From: Amycolatopsis sp. 195334CR
GTDB lineage: Bacteria > Actinomycetota > Actinomycetes > Mycobacteriales > Pseudonocardiaceae
Direction of reading: 5' to 3'
Assembly: GCF_017309385.1 (NCBI RefSeq)
Contig: NZ_JAFJMJ010000001.1
Coordinates: 2,170,001 to 2,234,000 of the forward strand
Length of the DNA: 64,000 nucleotides
Under the pieces are notes generated by a model. It worked only from the letters and a program-made list of their open reading frames with translations. It had not been told where the DNA came from and did not search any database. This document shows positions 1 to 11,577 of the stretch, in pieces. The first letter of the stretch is position 1, and each line of letters begins with the position of its first letter. Position numbers and translations under genes: made by a program.

Positions 1-360
1 CCGCAGCCCGAGCGCCAGTAGCACCTGCGCCAGCACGAAGAGCACCGCCGCGGCGATCACCGCGTCCCGCAGCACCAGGGTCAGCGCGGCCAGCGAGAGC
101 ACGTTCATCGGCGAGGTCGCGGTGTTGGCCACCCCGTCCGCGATCAGCCCCCAGTGGCCGTGCATGGCGAGGTTCTTCGCGTACGACAGCGTGATGTACG
201 TGTCGTCGATCAAATGGGGCTTGGCCAGCGCGAACACCACGGTGGACACCGCGGCCACCCCGGCCGGGAAGTACCAGAACCTCGCCGAGCGCGGACCCGG
301 TCTGCCGCCCGAGTCCGGCGTCGTGACGGACTCGGCGGCTTCGGGTAAGGCGCTACGCAT
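1..360 (-). CDS. GT-C-type membrane glycosyltransferase-like protein, N-terminal part
   Basis: This is the first 120 codons of a minus-strand gene that runs off the left edge; ATG is at 358-360. The N-terminus is followed by a hydrophobic segment (about residues 28-48) and the motif IDDTYITLSYAKN, with the Asp pair at 52-53. An acidic pair in the first extracytoplasmic loop is typical of GT-C enzymes that use polyprenyl-phosphate sugars. It closely resembles the next gene upstream (425-2035), which carries TDDAYITLAYAKN, so the two are tandem paralogs separated by 64 bp. By analogy with the arabinogalactan locus of mycobacteria it may be an arabinofuranosyl- or related transferase acting outside the membrane; the substrate is inferred only. 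Confidence 0.7.
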   Translation of the reverse strand, partial: MRSALPEAAESVTTPDSGGRPGPRSARFWYFPAGVAAVSTVVFALAKPHLIDDTYITLSYAKNLAMHGHWGLIADGVANTATSPMNVLSLAALTLVLRDAVIAAAVLFVLAQVLLALGLR

Positions 361-424
361 CGCTGAAGAGTGTAACTCCTGCTGTGATCGGTCCGTTATC
401 TGCGCGAGATTAAGTTCCGGTTAC

Positions 425-2035
425 CTACGGCCGAGCGGCCGGGACCAGCGAAAAGTGCCCGACGCCCTTCGCCGCCGAATGCACCGTCCAGCTGTCCGGG
501 CCGACGGCCGGACCCGAGGCGTACTTCAGCTCGTACTGGATCGGCTCCGGCTTGATCGACCGGTCGAAGAAGAGGTAGTTCACCCGCAGCGCGAAGCTGG
601 TGATCGGGTTGGCCTCGGCGATCCGCTTCTCCACCTTGTCCACCACGCGACCGCGGTCGGAGAACTCGTCGACGATCTTGCACTCGCAGTAGTAGGCCAG
701 CGTGCCGATCTCACCCGGGCTGGACACCGTGGCGCCGTCGAGGCGTTCGCCGAGCGCCTTGCCGACGCGCGCGTAGTCCGGCGCGCTCGCCCAGTTGCCG
801 AAGATCAGCGGCGACTCCCACGGCACGCCCGGCTTGGCGACCACCGCGATGTTGCCCAGCAGCGCCAGTCCGACCAGGCCGAGCGCCAGCGCGGGCGGCC
901 GCGACTCCAGCCGCTCCTGCTCGCGCGAGCGGGCCAGCCAGAAGGCCAGGATGGCCACGCCCGACATGCTCAGCGAGACGATCGGCGCGACGAAGTACCA
1001 GTGGTACGGGCCTACGCCCATCAGCGTGTACACGCCGTAGTAGACGACGCCGCCGGCACCGAGCGCGGCCAGCGGGCCGATCTTGGCCATCTCTTTAAGG
1101 CCCCCCCGCCCTCCCTCTAACTTCTCCCACCGCACCGCGAACCGCACCAGGAACCAGCTGACCAGCACGAACAGCCCGGCCAGCGCGGGCGCGAAGGCCA
1201 CCGCGGTGACGATCTTGCGGCCGGTGAAGTACATCACCGGGCCGGTGAAGAAGCTCCACTCGCCGAACAGCCCGCCCTGCAGCTGCTTGATCACCAGGGT
1301 GTCCGGCACCGCCGAGCCGAAGGCGATCCAGCTGAACAGGTACCAGGGCCCGGCCACGGCCACCGCCGCGAGCACCGCCTTGACCAGCTTCCGCCGGATC
1401 GCGGCCGAGGAGAACGCCAGGATGAGCACAAAAACGACCAGGTCGAGCCGGATCATCACGGCCAGCCCGGCGATCGCGCCGAACCACACCGGGCGGCCCT
1501 CGACGGCGAACACGGTGAGCAGGATCAGCGCCGCCGGGATCAGCAGCACCTCCAGCCCGATCGCGGAAAGCACGAACGGGTTGAGCAGCACCACCGCGAT
1601 GCCGAGCACGCCGGCGAACGAGGGCAGCCGGAGCGCGGCGACCAGACGCATCCACGCCCAGCCGATCACCGCGCCGGCGGCCACGGTGACCAGGCCGAGC
1701 GCGATCACCGGGTGCGCGTCGCCGAAGATCCGGGTGAGCAGGGTGGCCAGCGCCAGCAGCAGGATGTTCAGCGGGGAGGTCGCCGAGTTGGCGTGCTCCC
1801 CGGCGATCAGGCCCCATTCGCCGTGCACCGCGAGGTTCTTCGCGTACGCCAGGGTGATGTACGCGTCGTCGGTCAGGCTGTCCTTGACCACCAGGAACAA
1901 CGCCGCCGTGGCGACCACCGCGAACACCGGCAGCCACCACGCCGCCCGCACGTGGTCGCGGACAGAGGTGGTCACCTCAGCTTCGCCAGTGTTCGAACCC
2001 GCCGAGATCGGCTCCACCGTCTGCCCTATCGACAT
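425..2035 (-). CDS. GT-C-type membrane glycosyltransferase (AftB-position gene)
   Basis: A 536-residue polytopic membrane protein with about ten hydrophobic segments. It has the GT-C acidic pair at residues 56-57 (TDDAYIT) in the first outer loop and a soluble C-terminal part containing YYCECKIVDEFSDRG. It lies 13 bp downstream of ubiA in the same operon, where M. tuberculosis has aftB (Rv3805c), the terminal arabinofuranosyltransferase that uses decaprenyl-phosphoryl-arabinose. Position and fold support an arabinogalactan or related transferase. The sequence around the acidic pair is not the form I remember for AftB (the gene at 9702-11357 is closer), so the exact activity is uncertain. Confidence 0.7.
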   Translation of the reverse strand: MSIGQTVEPISAGSNTGEAEVTTSVRDHVRAAWWLPVFAVVATAALFLVVKDSLTDDAYITLAYAKNLAVHGEWGLIAGEHANSATSPLNILLLALATLLTRIFGDAHPVIALGLVTVAAGAVIGWAWMRLVAALRLPSFAGVLGIAVVLLNPFVLSAIGLEVLLIPAALILLTVFAVEGRPVWFGAIAGLAVMIRLDLVVFVLILAFSSAAIRRKLVKAVLAAVAVAGPWYLFSWIAFGSAVPDTLVIKQLQGGLFGEWSFFTGPVMYFTGRKIVTAVAFAPALAGLFVLVSWFLVRFAVRWEKLEGGRGGLKEMAKIGPLAALGAGGVVYYGVYTLMGVGPYHWYFVAPIVSLSMSGVAILAFWLARSREQERLESRPPALALGLVGLALLGNIAVVAKPGVPWESPLIFGNWASAPDYARVGKALGERLDGATVSSPGEIGTLAYYCECKIVDEFSDRGRVVDKVEKRIAEANPITSFALRVNYLFFDRSIKPEPIQYELKYASGPAVGPDSWTVHSAAKGVGHFSLVPAARP

Positions 2036-2048
2036 GTGTGTCTTCCGT

Positions 2049-3046
2049 TTACAAGTAGTAGGCCAAGCCCAGCGTGACGACCCAGGTCACGCCGAGAACC
2101 TGCAGCACCCGGTCGCTGAGCGCGATCTCCTCCGGCTCACCGGCCTTGCCGCCGTCGACGTCGACGGCGTACCGCAGCACGGCGACCACGAACGGCACCA
2201 TCGAGACCACCGGCCACACCGAACCGTCGGCGCGCTCACGCAGCTCGAACGCCCACAGGCTGTAGGACATGATCAGGATGGCGGCCGAGGTCGCCCAGAC
2301 GAACCGCAGGTAGCTCGCCGAGTACTTCTTCAGCGAGGAGCGGATCTTCGCCCCGGTGCGCTCGAAGAGCATCACCTCGGCGTACCGCTTGCCCGCCACC
2401 ATGAACAGCGAGCCGAACGCGGTGACCAGCAGGAACCACTGCGAGAGCGCGATGCCGGCGGCGACACCACCGGCGATCGAGCGCATCAGGAAGCCCGAGC
2501 CGACGATGGCCAGGTCGATCACCGGCTGGTGCTTGAGGCCGAAGCAGTAACCGAGCTGCACGGCTTCGTAGACCACCAGCACGATCGACAGCTGCGGGCT
2601 GGCCAGGAACGAGATGCCCAGCCCGACGGCGAAGAACGCCACCGCCGAGACGTAGGCCACCGGCACCGGCACGATGCCCGCCGCGATCGGCCGCTTGCAC
2701 TTGGTCGGGTGCGCGCGGTCGGCTTCCACGTCCACCGCGTCGTTGATCAGGTAGATCGAGGACGCCACCAGCGAGAACGCCACGAAGGCGATGGCCGCGT
2801 CGAGCAGCACACCCCCGTTGCCGAACTGCGCCGCGGTGAAGGGCGCGGCGAAGACCAGCACGTTCTTCACCCACTGGCGCGGGCGCGCGGTCTTCAGCAC
2901 CCCCTTCGCGGTGCCCAGCGGGCCACGGCCCTTCGCGGGCGCGACCGGCTCCGGTTCCGGCGCGTCTTCGGCCGTCTCCAGTTCGTCGGACAGGGTGGGC
3001 TTCTCCTCCACCTTGTCCTTCTCGTCGGTTCGCTCGGTTGCTTCAC

Positions 3047-3050
<4 letters not shown>
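2049..3050 (-). CDS. ubiA: decaprenyl-phosphate phosphoribosyltransferase
   Basis: A 333-residue UbiA-superfamily membrane prenyltransferase. It is expected to transfer 5-phosphoribose from PRPP to decaprenyl phosphate, the first committed step to decaprenyl-phosphoryl-arabinose, the arabinose donor of the cell wall. The family signatures are ARPRQWVKNVLV (residues 55-66), the aspartate-rich motif NDAVDVEAD (103-111) followed by HPTK and RPIAAG, and a second motif near KHQPVIDLAIV. It is longer than the roughly 300-residue mycobacterial enzyme because of an acidic, proline-rich N-terminal extension of about 45 residues. Its start overlaps the PAP2 gene by 4 bp (ATGA), indicating translational coupling. 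Confidence 0.93.
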
Positions 3051-4796
<1,746 letters not shown>

Positions 4797-4860
4797 TCAC
4801 GTACTCCGGACGGACTGCGCCCCGCCCAGTTCCAGCCCCTTGAAAACACCGTAGGAAGCC

Positions 4861-6825
4861 GTGCCAACACCGGATACGTTCTGGACCTCCCTGAGCACGA
4901 TCAGTGTCTACCTGGTCGTGCTGGCGGTGCCGGGCGGCTTGATCGGGATCGGCGCCGGCCTGCGGGGCTGGGCCCTGGCCGGACTGGCGCCACTGTTCAC
5001 CTACTTTTCACTGGGCTCGGCCGGGCCGTGGCTGTCGATGGCGGGCCTGCCCTACAACACGGCCACCGCCGCCGCCTTCTCCCTGCTGCTGGCCGGCCTC
5101 GCCTTCGGCGTGCGGATGCTGGCCCGCTCGCGCGGCTGGGTGTCGAAGGTGCCGCTGCCTCGGGGGCCGCACTGGACCAAGCGCGCGCACGCGGCGGTGA
5201 TCGGCTGCGTGCTGCTGGCCACCGCGCTGTCGATGATCGTGGTGCTCTCCGCCGCCGACGGTGCCAGCTCGGTCTTCCAGCGCTGGGACACCGTCTACCA
5301 CGCGAACGGCATCCGCTACATCGCCGAGACCGGCGACGGCTCGCTGGTCGGCATGTCGACCATCAACTGGTACCCGGACGGCTCCTTCTACCCGAACGCC
5401 TACCACCTGGTCGGCGCGCTGGTGTACTCGATCTCCGGCGCCTCCATCCCGGCCGCGCTGAACGGCATCACGGTGCCGATCGCCGGCATCTTCGCCCTGG
5501 CGCTGGCCGCCACCATCCGCCAGTTCGGCGGGCGCGCGGCCTTCGCCGGCAGCGCCGCCATCGTGGCCGGGGCGGCCACCACCGGCGCCTACGAGTCGGT
5601 GTCGAGCGGGCTGCTGCCGTTCGCGCTGGGCATCGTGCTCACCCCGCTGGCCGCGGTCGCCCTCCAGCGGTTCCTGACCCGGCCGGACGTGGAGTCCGGC
5701 ATGGTGTTCGCGCTGACCATCGTCGGGCTGCTCCTGGCGCACTCCAGCGCCCTGTTCGGCGCCATCCTGTTCACCATCCCGCTGCTGCTCCAGCGCTGGT
5801 TCCGGCGCGAGGGCGTGTGGTGGCGCGACCTGCTGCGGATGGTCCCGGCCGGGCTCGCCGCGCTGGTGCTGGCGGCGCCACAGGTGCTCGGCGCGATCGC
5901 GTTCACCTCCAGCTCGTACCCGTACATCCCGTGGGCGTCGGACATCCCGGTGTCCTCGGCGCTGGCGCAGCTGCTGACCTTCCGGCAGGTGCTCCAGGAA
6001 CCGCAGATGGTGCTGTGCGTGCTGCTGGTGGCGGGCATCCTGACCGCGCGGGCGCTCGGCGCCATGCGCTGGGTGGCCTTCTCCGCGCTGCTGCTGTCCG
6101 GCACCTTCGTGCTGGTCGCCTGCTACGGCGCGCTGCCGTGGGTGATCTCGTTCTCCCGGCCGTGGTGGAACGACCGGTACCGGCTGATGTCGCTGGCCGC
6201 GATCCCGTTGTGCCTGCTCGCCGCGCACGGCCTGGCCGAACTGCAGCGCCTGCTGGCCAAGGTGGCCGCGGGCTGGGACTGGGTCAAGGCCCGGCCGCGG
6301 CTGCCCGCCCGGATCGGCGTGGCCAGCGCGGTGCTGCTGGTCAGCGTGCTCGCGGTGGGCACCAACGGCTTCTACACCACGGCGAACGCGACCGCGGTGG
6401 CGTACGCGTACCACAACGGGCCCGAGTCGATCGGCCGTCCGGTGCCGGTCACCGACTTCGAGGTCGACGCGATGCGGGAGATGGGCAAGTTCGCCGTGCC
6501 CGGCGAGAAGGTGCTCAACGACCGGCTGGACGGCACGGCCTGGCTGTTCGCCATCTCCGGGGTGCGGCCGGTGGCCGGGCACTACGACCCCGGGGTGGCG
6601 CCGCCGGACGCCACCTTCCTGTCGAACCACTTCCGCGAGTACGACACGAACCCGGACGTCCGCGCAGCTGTCGAGCGGCTGAACGTGCGGCACGTGCTGC
6701 TGGGCTCGGGCTCGATCAAGCCGGACGTGATCCGGGCGCCGGGGCTGCGCGACCTCGACGGGCTGCCGTTCCTGGAGAAGATCTACGCGAACCCGGACGC
6801 GATGATCTACCGCATCCTGCGCTGA
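4861..6825 (+). CDS. large polytopic membrane protein, GT-C-like (paralog 1 of 3)
   Basis: A 654-residue protein with a GTG start preceded by GTAGGAAG. It has about 13 hydrophobic segments and a soluble C-terminal domain of about 150 residues. Diagnostic stretches shared with the proteins at 11578 and 13611 are YHANGIRYIAETGDGSL, FYPNAYHL, ISRPWWNDRYRLMS and HVLLGSG. I recall such proteins being catalogued as DUF6541 in actinobacteria, without known function. The topology (N-terminal loops with conserved charged and aromatic residues, C-terminal soluble domain) resembles GT-C glycosyltransferases, and the location next to glf suggests an envelope glycan role. That role is inferred. Confidence 0.75.
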   Translation: MPTPDTFWTSLSTISVYLVVLAVPGGLIGIGAGLRGWALAGLAPLFTYFSLGSAGPWLSMAGLPYNTATAAAFSLLLAGLAFGVRMLARSRGWVSKVPLPRGPHWTKRAHAAVIGCVLLATALSMIVVLSAADGASSVFQRWDTVYHANGIRYIAETGDGSLVGMSTINWYPDGSFYPNAYHLVGALVYSISGASIPAALNGITVPIAGIFALALAATIRQFGGRAAFAGSAAIVAGAATTGAYESVSSGLLPFALGIVLTPLAAVALQRFLTRPDVESGMVFALTIVGLLLAHSSALFGAILFTIPLLLQRWFRREGVWWRDLLRMVPAGLAALVLAAPQVLGAIAFTSSSYPYIPWASDIPVSSALAQLLTFRQVLQEPQMVLCVLLVAGILTARALGAMRWVAFSALLLSGTFVLVACYGALPWVISFSRPWWNDRYRLMSLAAIPLCLLAAHGLAELQRLLAKVAAGWDWVKARPRLPARIGVASAVLLVSVLAVGTNGFYTTANATAVAYAYHNGPESIGRPVPVTDFEVDAMREMGKFAVPGEKVLNDRLDGTAWLFAISGVRPVAGHYDPGVAPPDATFLSNHFREYDTNPDVRAAVERLNVRHVLLGSGSIKPDVIRAPGLRDLDGLPFLEKIYANPDAMIYRILR

Positions 6826-6860
6826 GCTCTCCCCCGCGAAGCTTTTACCCGCGAAACGGA

Positions 6861-6918
6861 GAGACCTCCGCGTGGCCGGGCCGCCCCTTGCCCGTCGGCG
6901 CCACACGGAGGTCGTCTC
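6861..6918. terminator. inverted repeat between convergent genes, possible terminator
   Basis: Imperfect arms GACCTCCGCGTGG (about 6863-6875) and CCACACGGAGGTC (6901-6913) can pair around a GC-rich loop. The site lies in the 229-bp gap between the 3' ends of the membrane protein (plus) and the oxidoreductase (minus). It has no U-tract. Confidence 0.4.
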
Positions 6919-7054
6919 GCCCCCCATCACCCCCGGGGTGATCCTTCGAGCCCGGGTACTCACCCGACTCAGTCTGTCCCGCCTACTAAAACGATGACTC
7001 CGGAGACCGGTAATCGGTTTCCTTCTCGACCCAGCGTCACTCGATCGAGTGAAC

Positions 7055-7942
7055 TTACCGACCCTGCAGTCGCGGCAGGACGTCAGCGGCGACCTGTTCG
7101 AGCACGGCCTCCCGGCCCTCGTACCAACTGCTCGACCGCGGCCAGTGGGACACCACGTCGGTGAAGCCCAGCTCCTGCGCGCGCCCGGCCGCGTCGGTGA
7201 AGGCCTCCACGCTGCTCAGCGAGAAGACCGGCGCGGCGTCCAGGCTCAGGTAGCGGTCGATCGCGTGGTGCTCGCGACCCGCCGCGGCGAGGATCTCGTC
7301 GAACTTCGCCACCTTCTCGGCGACGCCCGCCCACCACCGGTCCTGGTCGTCGGTCTTCTGACCGGTGGTCACCCAGCCGGAGCCGAACCGGGCGGCCAGG
7401 CGCATGGTCCTCGGCCCGTTCGCGGCGATCAGGAACGGCAGCCGCGGGCGCTGCACGCAGCCGGGCAGGTTCCGGGCGCCGCGCGCGGTGTAGTACTCGC
7501 CGGGGTAGTCGAACTTGTCCTGGGTCAGCAGGCCGTCGAGGGCTTCGACGAACTCGGTGAAGCGGTCGGCGCGCTGGCGGTCGGTCAGCTCGGCCTCGCC
7601 GATGGCCACCGCGTCGTAGTGCGCGCTGGTCACCCCGGCGCCGACGCCGAGCAGCGCGCGGCCGTCGGACACGTCGTCGAGGGTGATCAGCTCGCGCATG
7701 AACGGCACCGGGTGCCGGGCCACCGGGGAGGCGACCAGGGTGCCGAGGCGGATCTTCTCGGTGACCGTCGCGGCGGCGGTCAGCGTCGGGATGGCGCTGA
7801 ACCACGGGCCGTCGACGAGGTCCCGCCAGCCGAGGTGGTCATAGGTCCAGGCGTGGTCGAAGCCGTACTCCTCGGCGGCCCGCCACTTCGGCTCGGCCGC
7901 CCACCAACGATCTTCGGGAAGGATCACAATGCCTACTCGCAC
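7055..7942 (-). CDS. LLM-class (F420-dependent type) oxidoreductase
   Basis: A 295-residue luciferase-like TIM-barrel protein. Supporting features are the N-terminal strand VRVGIVILPEDRW, the SAIPTLTAAATVTEKIRLGTLV region, a glycine-rich GVGAG segment and PRLPFLIAANGPRTMRLAARF, characteristic of the bacterial luciferase/F420 oxidoreductase superfamily. Actinobacterial members usually use F420H2 rather than flavin, but the cofactor cannot be proven here. An open frame extends back to 8104, which would overlap the divergent HAD gene. I chose GTG at 7940-7942, where the recognisable domain begins, leaving a 79-bp divergent promoter region. Confidence 0.85.
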   Translation of the reverse strand: MRVGIVILPEDRWWAAEPKWRAAEEYGFDHAWTYDHLGWRDLVDGPWFSAIPTLTAAATVTEKIRLGTLVASPVARHPVPFMRELITLDDVSDGRALLGVGAGVTSAHYDAVAIGEAELTDRQRADRFTEFVEALDGLLTQDKFDYPGEYYTARGARNLPGCVQRPRLPFLIAANGPRTMRLAARFGSGWVTTGQKTDDQDRWWAGVAEKVAKFDEILAAAGREHHAIDRYLSLDAAPVFSLSSVEAFTDAAGRAQELGFTDVVSHWPRSSSWYEGREAVLEQVAADVLPRLQGR

Positions 7943-8021
7943 CAGCTCAGCGTAGGGGCGAAGCGGTGGGTGACCATGCCGGGTCGCGCCCCGATCAGGT
8001 GCGCTCTGGAAAACTGGGGGC

Positions 8022-8837
8022 GTGGAGAAACCCCTGCTGATCGCGTCCGACATCGATGGCACCCTGCTCTCGCCGCTGGCCGAGCTGACCGCGCGCACGC
8101 TCACCGCGCTCCGGCGCGCCGCCGCGGACGGGGTGCCGGTGGTGCTCGCGAGCGGTCGCCCGCCACGCTGGATCCCGCCCGTCGCTCGCCCAGCCGGTCT
8201 AACCGGTTACGCAGTGTGTTCGAACGGTGCGGTGATCTACCACATCGGCAAGGACGAGGTCGTCGAAGTCCGCGGGCGGCTCGAACCGGTGCAGCTGATC
8301 GACTACGCGAAGGAGGTCGAGCTGGCGATCCCGGGCTGCAAGTTCGCCGCGGAGCGCGTCGGCAGGCGGGCGGTCGACCCGGAGATCCACAACTACGTGT
8401 ACGAGACGGGCTACCGCAACCCGTGGGGCGACGGCGAGGGGTTCTCGGTCCCGCGCGCCGAAACGCTCGGGCACCCGGCGGTCAAGCTGCTGGTGCGGCA
8501 CCAGGGCATGACCTCGGACGAGATGGCGGCCGCGGCGCGCGAGGTGCTCGGGGACGCGGTGGACATCACGTACTCGTCGAATGCGGGGCTGATCGAGCTG
8601 GCCGCGCCGGGCATGACCAAGGGCAGCGGGCTGGGCTGGGTGACCGAGCGGCTGGACGTGCCGGCCGACCGGGTGGTCGCCTTCGGGGACATGCCGAACG
8701 ACATCGACATGCTGCGCTGGGCGGGCCACGGCGTGGCGATGGCGAACGCGCACCCGGCCCTGCTGGAAGTCGCCGACGAAACCACCGCCCCGAACTCGGA
8801 AGACGGCGTCGCCCAAGTCCTGGAACGGTGGTTCTGA
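8022..8837 (+). CDS. Cof-type HAD-IIB hydrolase
   Basis: A 271-residue cytoplasmic HAD phosphatase. It carries motif I DIDGTLL (residues 9-15), the motif II region VVLASGRPP and the C-terminal motif GDMPNDIDML, with a type C2B cap between. Such enzymes dephosphorylate sugar phosphates or related small molecules; the substrate is not determinable. The gene starts with GTG. It may correspond to the HAD gene Rv3813c of M. tuberculosis, which also lies between glf and a PlsC-like acyltransferase gene. Its 3' end faces the acyltransferase gene across the first copy of the conserved palindrome. Confidence 0.9.
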   Translation: MEKPLLIASDIDGTLLSPLAELTARTLTALRRAAADGVPVVLASGRPPRWIPPVARPAGLTGYAVCSNGAVIYHIGKDEVVEVRGRLEPVQLIDYAKEVELAIPGCKFAAERVGRRAVDPEIHNYVYETGYRNPWGDGEGFSVPRAETLGHPAVKLLVRHQGMTSDEMAAAAREVLGDAVDITYSSNAGLIELAAPGMTKGSGLGWVTERLDVPADRVVAFGDMPNDIDMLRWAGHGVAMANAHPALLEVADETTAPNSEDGVAQVLERWF

Positions 8838-8850
8838 CGCGGTCCCCGAT

Positions 8851-8905
8851 TGCTATGAGTGGGGCATTACTTGCAATCAACGCAAGTAATGCCCCACTCA
8901 TAGCA
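8851..8905. repeat. conserved intergenic palindrome, copy 1
   Basis: Perfect 24-bp inverted repeat: left arm 8851-8874 begins TGCTATGAGTGGGGC and right arm is 8882-8905, with loop AATCAAC. It lies between the convergent HAD and acyltransferase genes. The arms are identical to copies 2 (47113) and 3 (60111). The loop is the reverse complement of copy 2, so this copy is inverted. It could be a bidirectional terminator, a REP-like unit or both. Confidence 0.9.
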
Positions 8906-8923
8906 TTGGGCTGAGGCGGGGGG

Positions 8924-9658
8924 TCACTCCCGGCGGGCGTCCAGGGCGGCAGCGGCTTCCGGGGTGGGGGCCGTGCCGCCCAGGTGCGCGGGCAGCCACC
9001 ACCGCTCGTCCTCGGTGGCGGGTTGTTCCGGGTAGTCGGCCTGCACGCGGTCCAGCAGCGCGCTCATCCGCGCCCGCAGGTCCTTCGTCAGCACCTCGGC
9101 GTCGTCGTCGGGGCCCGGGCTGAACGGCTCCCCCGCCAGGATCGAGATCGGCACGTGCCGCTTCGTCAGCGTGCGCGGGCGCCCCTTCGTCCACAGGCGG
9201 TGCGTGCCCCACAGCGCCATCGGCACCACCGGCACCCCGGCCTCGGCGGCCATCCGCACCGCGCCCGACTTGATCTCCTTCACGGTGAACGACCGGCTGA
9301 TCGTCGCCTCCGGGAACACGCCGACGACCTCACCGGCCCGCAGCCGCGCCACCGCCTCCCGGTACGAAGCGGCCCCGGCCGACCGGTCCACCGGGATGTG
9401 GTGCATCCCGCGCATCAGCGGCCCGGCCACCTTGTTCGCGAAGATCTCCTGCTTCGCCATGAACCGCACCAGCCGCTTGGCCGGTTGCGCGCCCAGCCCG
9501 CAGAAGATGAAGTCCAGGTAGCTCACGTGGTTGCAGGCGATCACCGCGCCACCGGTGGCGGGGATGTGCTCCGCCCCGGCCACGCGCAGCTTGTTGTCGA
9601 GCACGCGGAACATCAACTTGGCCGCCAGCACGACGGGCGGGTACACCAGTTCAGCCAT
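8924..9658 (-). CDS. 1-acyl-sn-glycerol-3-phosphate acyltransferase family (PlsC)
   Basis: A 244-residue acyltransferase with the NHxxxxD motif as NHVSYLD (His44, Asp49), GMHHIPVDR and FPEAT in place of the usual FPEGT. It probably acylates lysophosphatidate or a related lipid at the inner membrane face. The length and motifs are normal for the family. The start is ATG at 9656-9658. The neighbour downstream is the HAD hydrolase, convergent across the palindrome. The position recalls the acyltransferase genes Rv3814c-Rv3816c. Confidence 0.92.
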   Translation of the reverse strand: MAELVYPPVVLAAKLMFRVLDNKLRVAGAEHIPATGGAVIACNHVSYLDFIFCGLGAQPAKRLVRFMAKQEIFANKVAGPLMRGMHHIPVDRSAGAASYREAVARLRAGEVVGVFPEATISRSFTVKEIKSGAVRMAAEAGVPVVPMALWGTHRLWTKGRPRTLTKRHVPISILAGEPFSPGPDDDAEVLTKDLRARMSALLDRVQADYPEQPATEDERWWLPAHLGGTAPTPEAAAALDARRE

Positions 9659-9701
9659 ACCGGTCAGGTTACGCGACCGTAGGTTACTGTCCAGTTCGTG
9701 T

Positions 9702-11357
9702 TCACGGGCAGGGCACGTAGGTGAACCGCGGATCCGCGTCCAGCCGCTCGATCAGCCGGGCTGCCTGCTCGGCCCTCGGGTACACGGCGATCCACTGGTC
9801 GGTGCCCTCACGGCGGAAGGTGGCCACCGAGTACAACGCCGCGTACGCCGGATCGGCCCCGCAGCGCTGGCGGTCGGCGTAACCGTTGCCGGTGGTCACC
9901 GCGAGCGCCGGACGCCTGCCGTTGACCACGTAGTCGTAGTCGTTGGCGATGTGCCCGACCGGCCCGAGCGCCTCGTCACGCCGCCCCTCGCGGGCGATGT
10001 GCTCGTCGGTCAGGCCCAGCACGTCGACCACGACGATCTTGGTGCCCGCCCGGTACGACAGCGCGCCGTTGGCGTAGGTGCTGATCACCGTGCCCGGTGG
10101 CAGCCGCTCCCCGAGCCACGAGCCGATCTCCTCCATCTGCCCGATCTTGTGCCGCCACTCCCGCATCAGCGGCAGCGCCGCCGGGCTCATCGCGGACACC
10201 AGGAACGACAGCAGGCACAACCCCAGCGCGACCGCGGGCACCAGCTTCCCGCCGACCGGCTGCGTGCGCGGCCGCGGCGACGGCACGCTCCCGGTCACCA
10301 CGCCGTACGCGGCCACCGCGCCCACGGCGAACAGCACCGGCACCGGCGCCAGCAGCCGCCACGCCGGCATCCAGTCACCACCGACGTAGGTCATGAACAG
10401 CAGGTACGCGCCCCCGAGCGCGAAGATCAGCCAGACCACCGACCGGCCGCGGCGCTCCTCGGCGGACATCTCCCGGCGCCGCCGCAGCAACGCGGTCATC
10501 GCGGCCACGGCGATCAGCAGATACCCCTGGTGCACCAGGGAGAACGAGGACAGGTACTGCCCGCCCTGCGCCAGCTGCCAGTCGAGCGAGCCGCCGACCT
10601 TCGCCGCCACGGCGTTCGGCACCAGGTGCCCGTAGTAGGTCACCCGCCAGGCCGTCCACGGCACCACCAGCACCAATGCGCCCAGGGTGAACCCGCCCGG
10701 CCCCCACCAGGTGACCCGCCCGCGCGCGGCCGCGTTGACCAGCCACAGCCCGGCGACCACGGCCAGCACCACCCCGTCCGGCCTGGTCATCGTGGCGAGC
10801 GCGACCACCACCCCGGCGACCACCGCGCGCCCCGCCGCAAGCGCGTGGCACATCACCAGCGCGAGCAGGATGAACAGCGGGGTCTCCAGCCCGGACGGGC
10901 CGTACGCGGCGAGCCCGGTCGCGCCCGCGGTCAGGATCGCCGCGGCGACACCGAGTCCCGGCGTTTCGGTGACGATCCGGTTCACCGTGAAGTACGCGGC
11001 GAGCACGCAGCCGAGCGCGCACACCACCCCGAGCGCCGAAGCGGTGACCACCACGTCGAAACCGAACAGCGTCTTCGGGATGGCGACCAGTACCACCCAG
11101 AGGAAGTTCGAATAACCCTCGACGCGTTCCCCCGCGTTGAACACCGGGCCGTGGCCTTCGGCGATGTTCTGCGAATAGCGGAAACTGATGAACGCGTCTT
11201 CGGCAACCGTGGCGAACAACAGTTGGTGAATCAGCGACAGGACGAGCGTCAGCGACAACGCGGCCACCCGCCACGTCTTCACCGCGTTGATCGACCGCCA
11301 GGCCGCGAGCACGCCGAAAGCGAGCGCCAGCCACACGCCCAGCACTACGAAGACCAC
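9702..11357 (-). CDS. AftB/ZomB-like GT-C membrane glycosyltransferase
   Basis: A 551-residue polytopic membrane protein with an acidic pair at residues 53-54 ([11 protein letters not shown]) followed by [21 protein letters not shown]. The GHGxVFNxGERVE signature is shared by AftB-type arabinofuranosyltransferases and the ZomB-like family. The C-terminal part (about 150 residues) is soluble and predicted outside the membrane. It is probably a polyprenyl-phosphate-sugar-dependent transferase of the envelope. Its sequence around the acidic pair is closer to what I recall of AftB than that of the gene in the aftB position (425-2035), so the true AftB orthologue could be this gene. Start is GTG. 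Confidence 0.75.
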   Translation of the reverse strand: MVFVVLGVWLALAFGVLAAWRSINAVKTWRVAALSLTLVLSLIHQLLFATVAEDAFISFRYSQNIAEGHGPVFNAGERVEGYSNFLWVVLVAIPKTLFGFDVVVTASALGVVCALGCVLAAYFTVNRIVTETPGLGVAAAILTAGATGLAAYGPSGLETPLFILLALVMCHALAAGRAVVAGVVVALATMTRPDGVVLAVVAGLWLVNAAARGRVTWWGPGGFTLGALVLVVPWTAWRVTYYGHLVPNAVAAKVGGSLDWQLAQGGQYLSSFSLVHQGYLLIAVAAMTALLRRRREMSAEERRGRSVVWLIFALGGAYLLFMTYVGGDWMPAWRLLAPVPVLFAVGAVAAYGVVTGSVPSPRPRTQPVGGKLVPAVALGLCLLSFLVSAMSPAALPLMREWRHKIGQMEEIGSWLGERLPPGTVISTYANGALSYRAGTKIVVVDVLGLTDEHIAREGRRDEALGPVGHIANDYDYVVNGRRPALAVTTGNGYADRQRCGADPAYAALYSVATFRREGTDQWIAVYPRAEQAARLIERLDADPRFTYVPCP

Positions 11358-11577
11358 CAGACCCTCACCCTCCGCCGCAGCACCGCCCCCATCCGGTGGG
11401 TCACGTAAAGGTATCGAAATTCGACCTGGAACGTTTCATTCCACCCATTCGAGGCAACCACACCACCCGGCCGGGCGTGAACCGCACGTATCGCCGGGGA
11501 AACCGGGGAGTTTCGGCGACACTCGAATTTCCGTTTCCCGCCGGGAGACCGGCGGCCTCACCAGGTGCGGGTGGGTT
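11358..11577. promoter_or_regulatory. divergent intergenic region (220 bp)
   Basis: This region separates the GT-C gene (minus, start 11357) from paralog 2 (plus, start 11578) and must carry promoters for both. It is less GC-rich around 11410-11450 than the flanks. I could not assign -35/-10 boxes with confidence. Confidence 0.4.

Noticed and set aside
7055..8104. Long form of the F420-type oxidoreductase starting at 8104
   Set aside because: It would overlap the divergent HAD gene start, and the extra 54 residues show no domain sequence.
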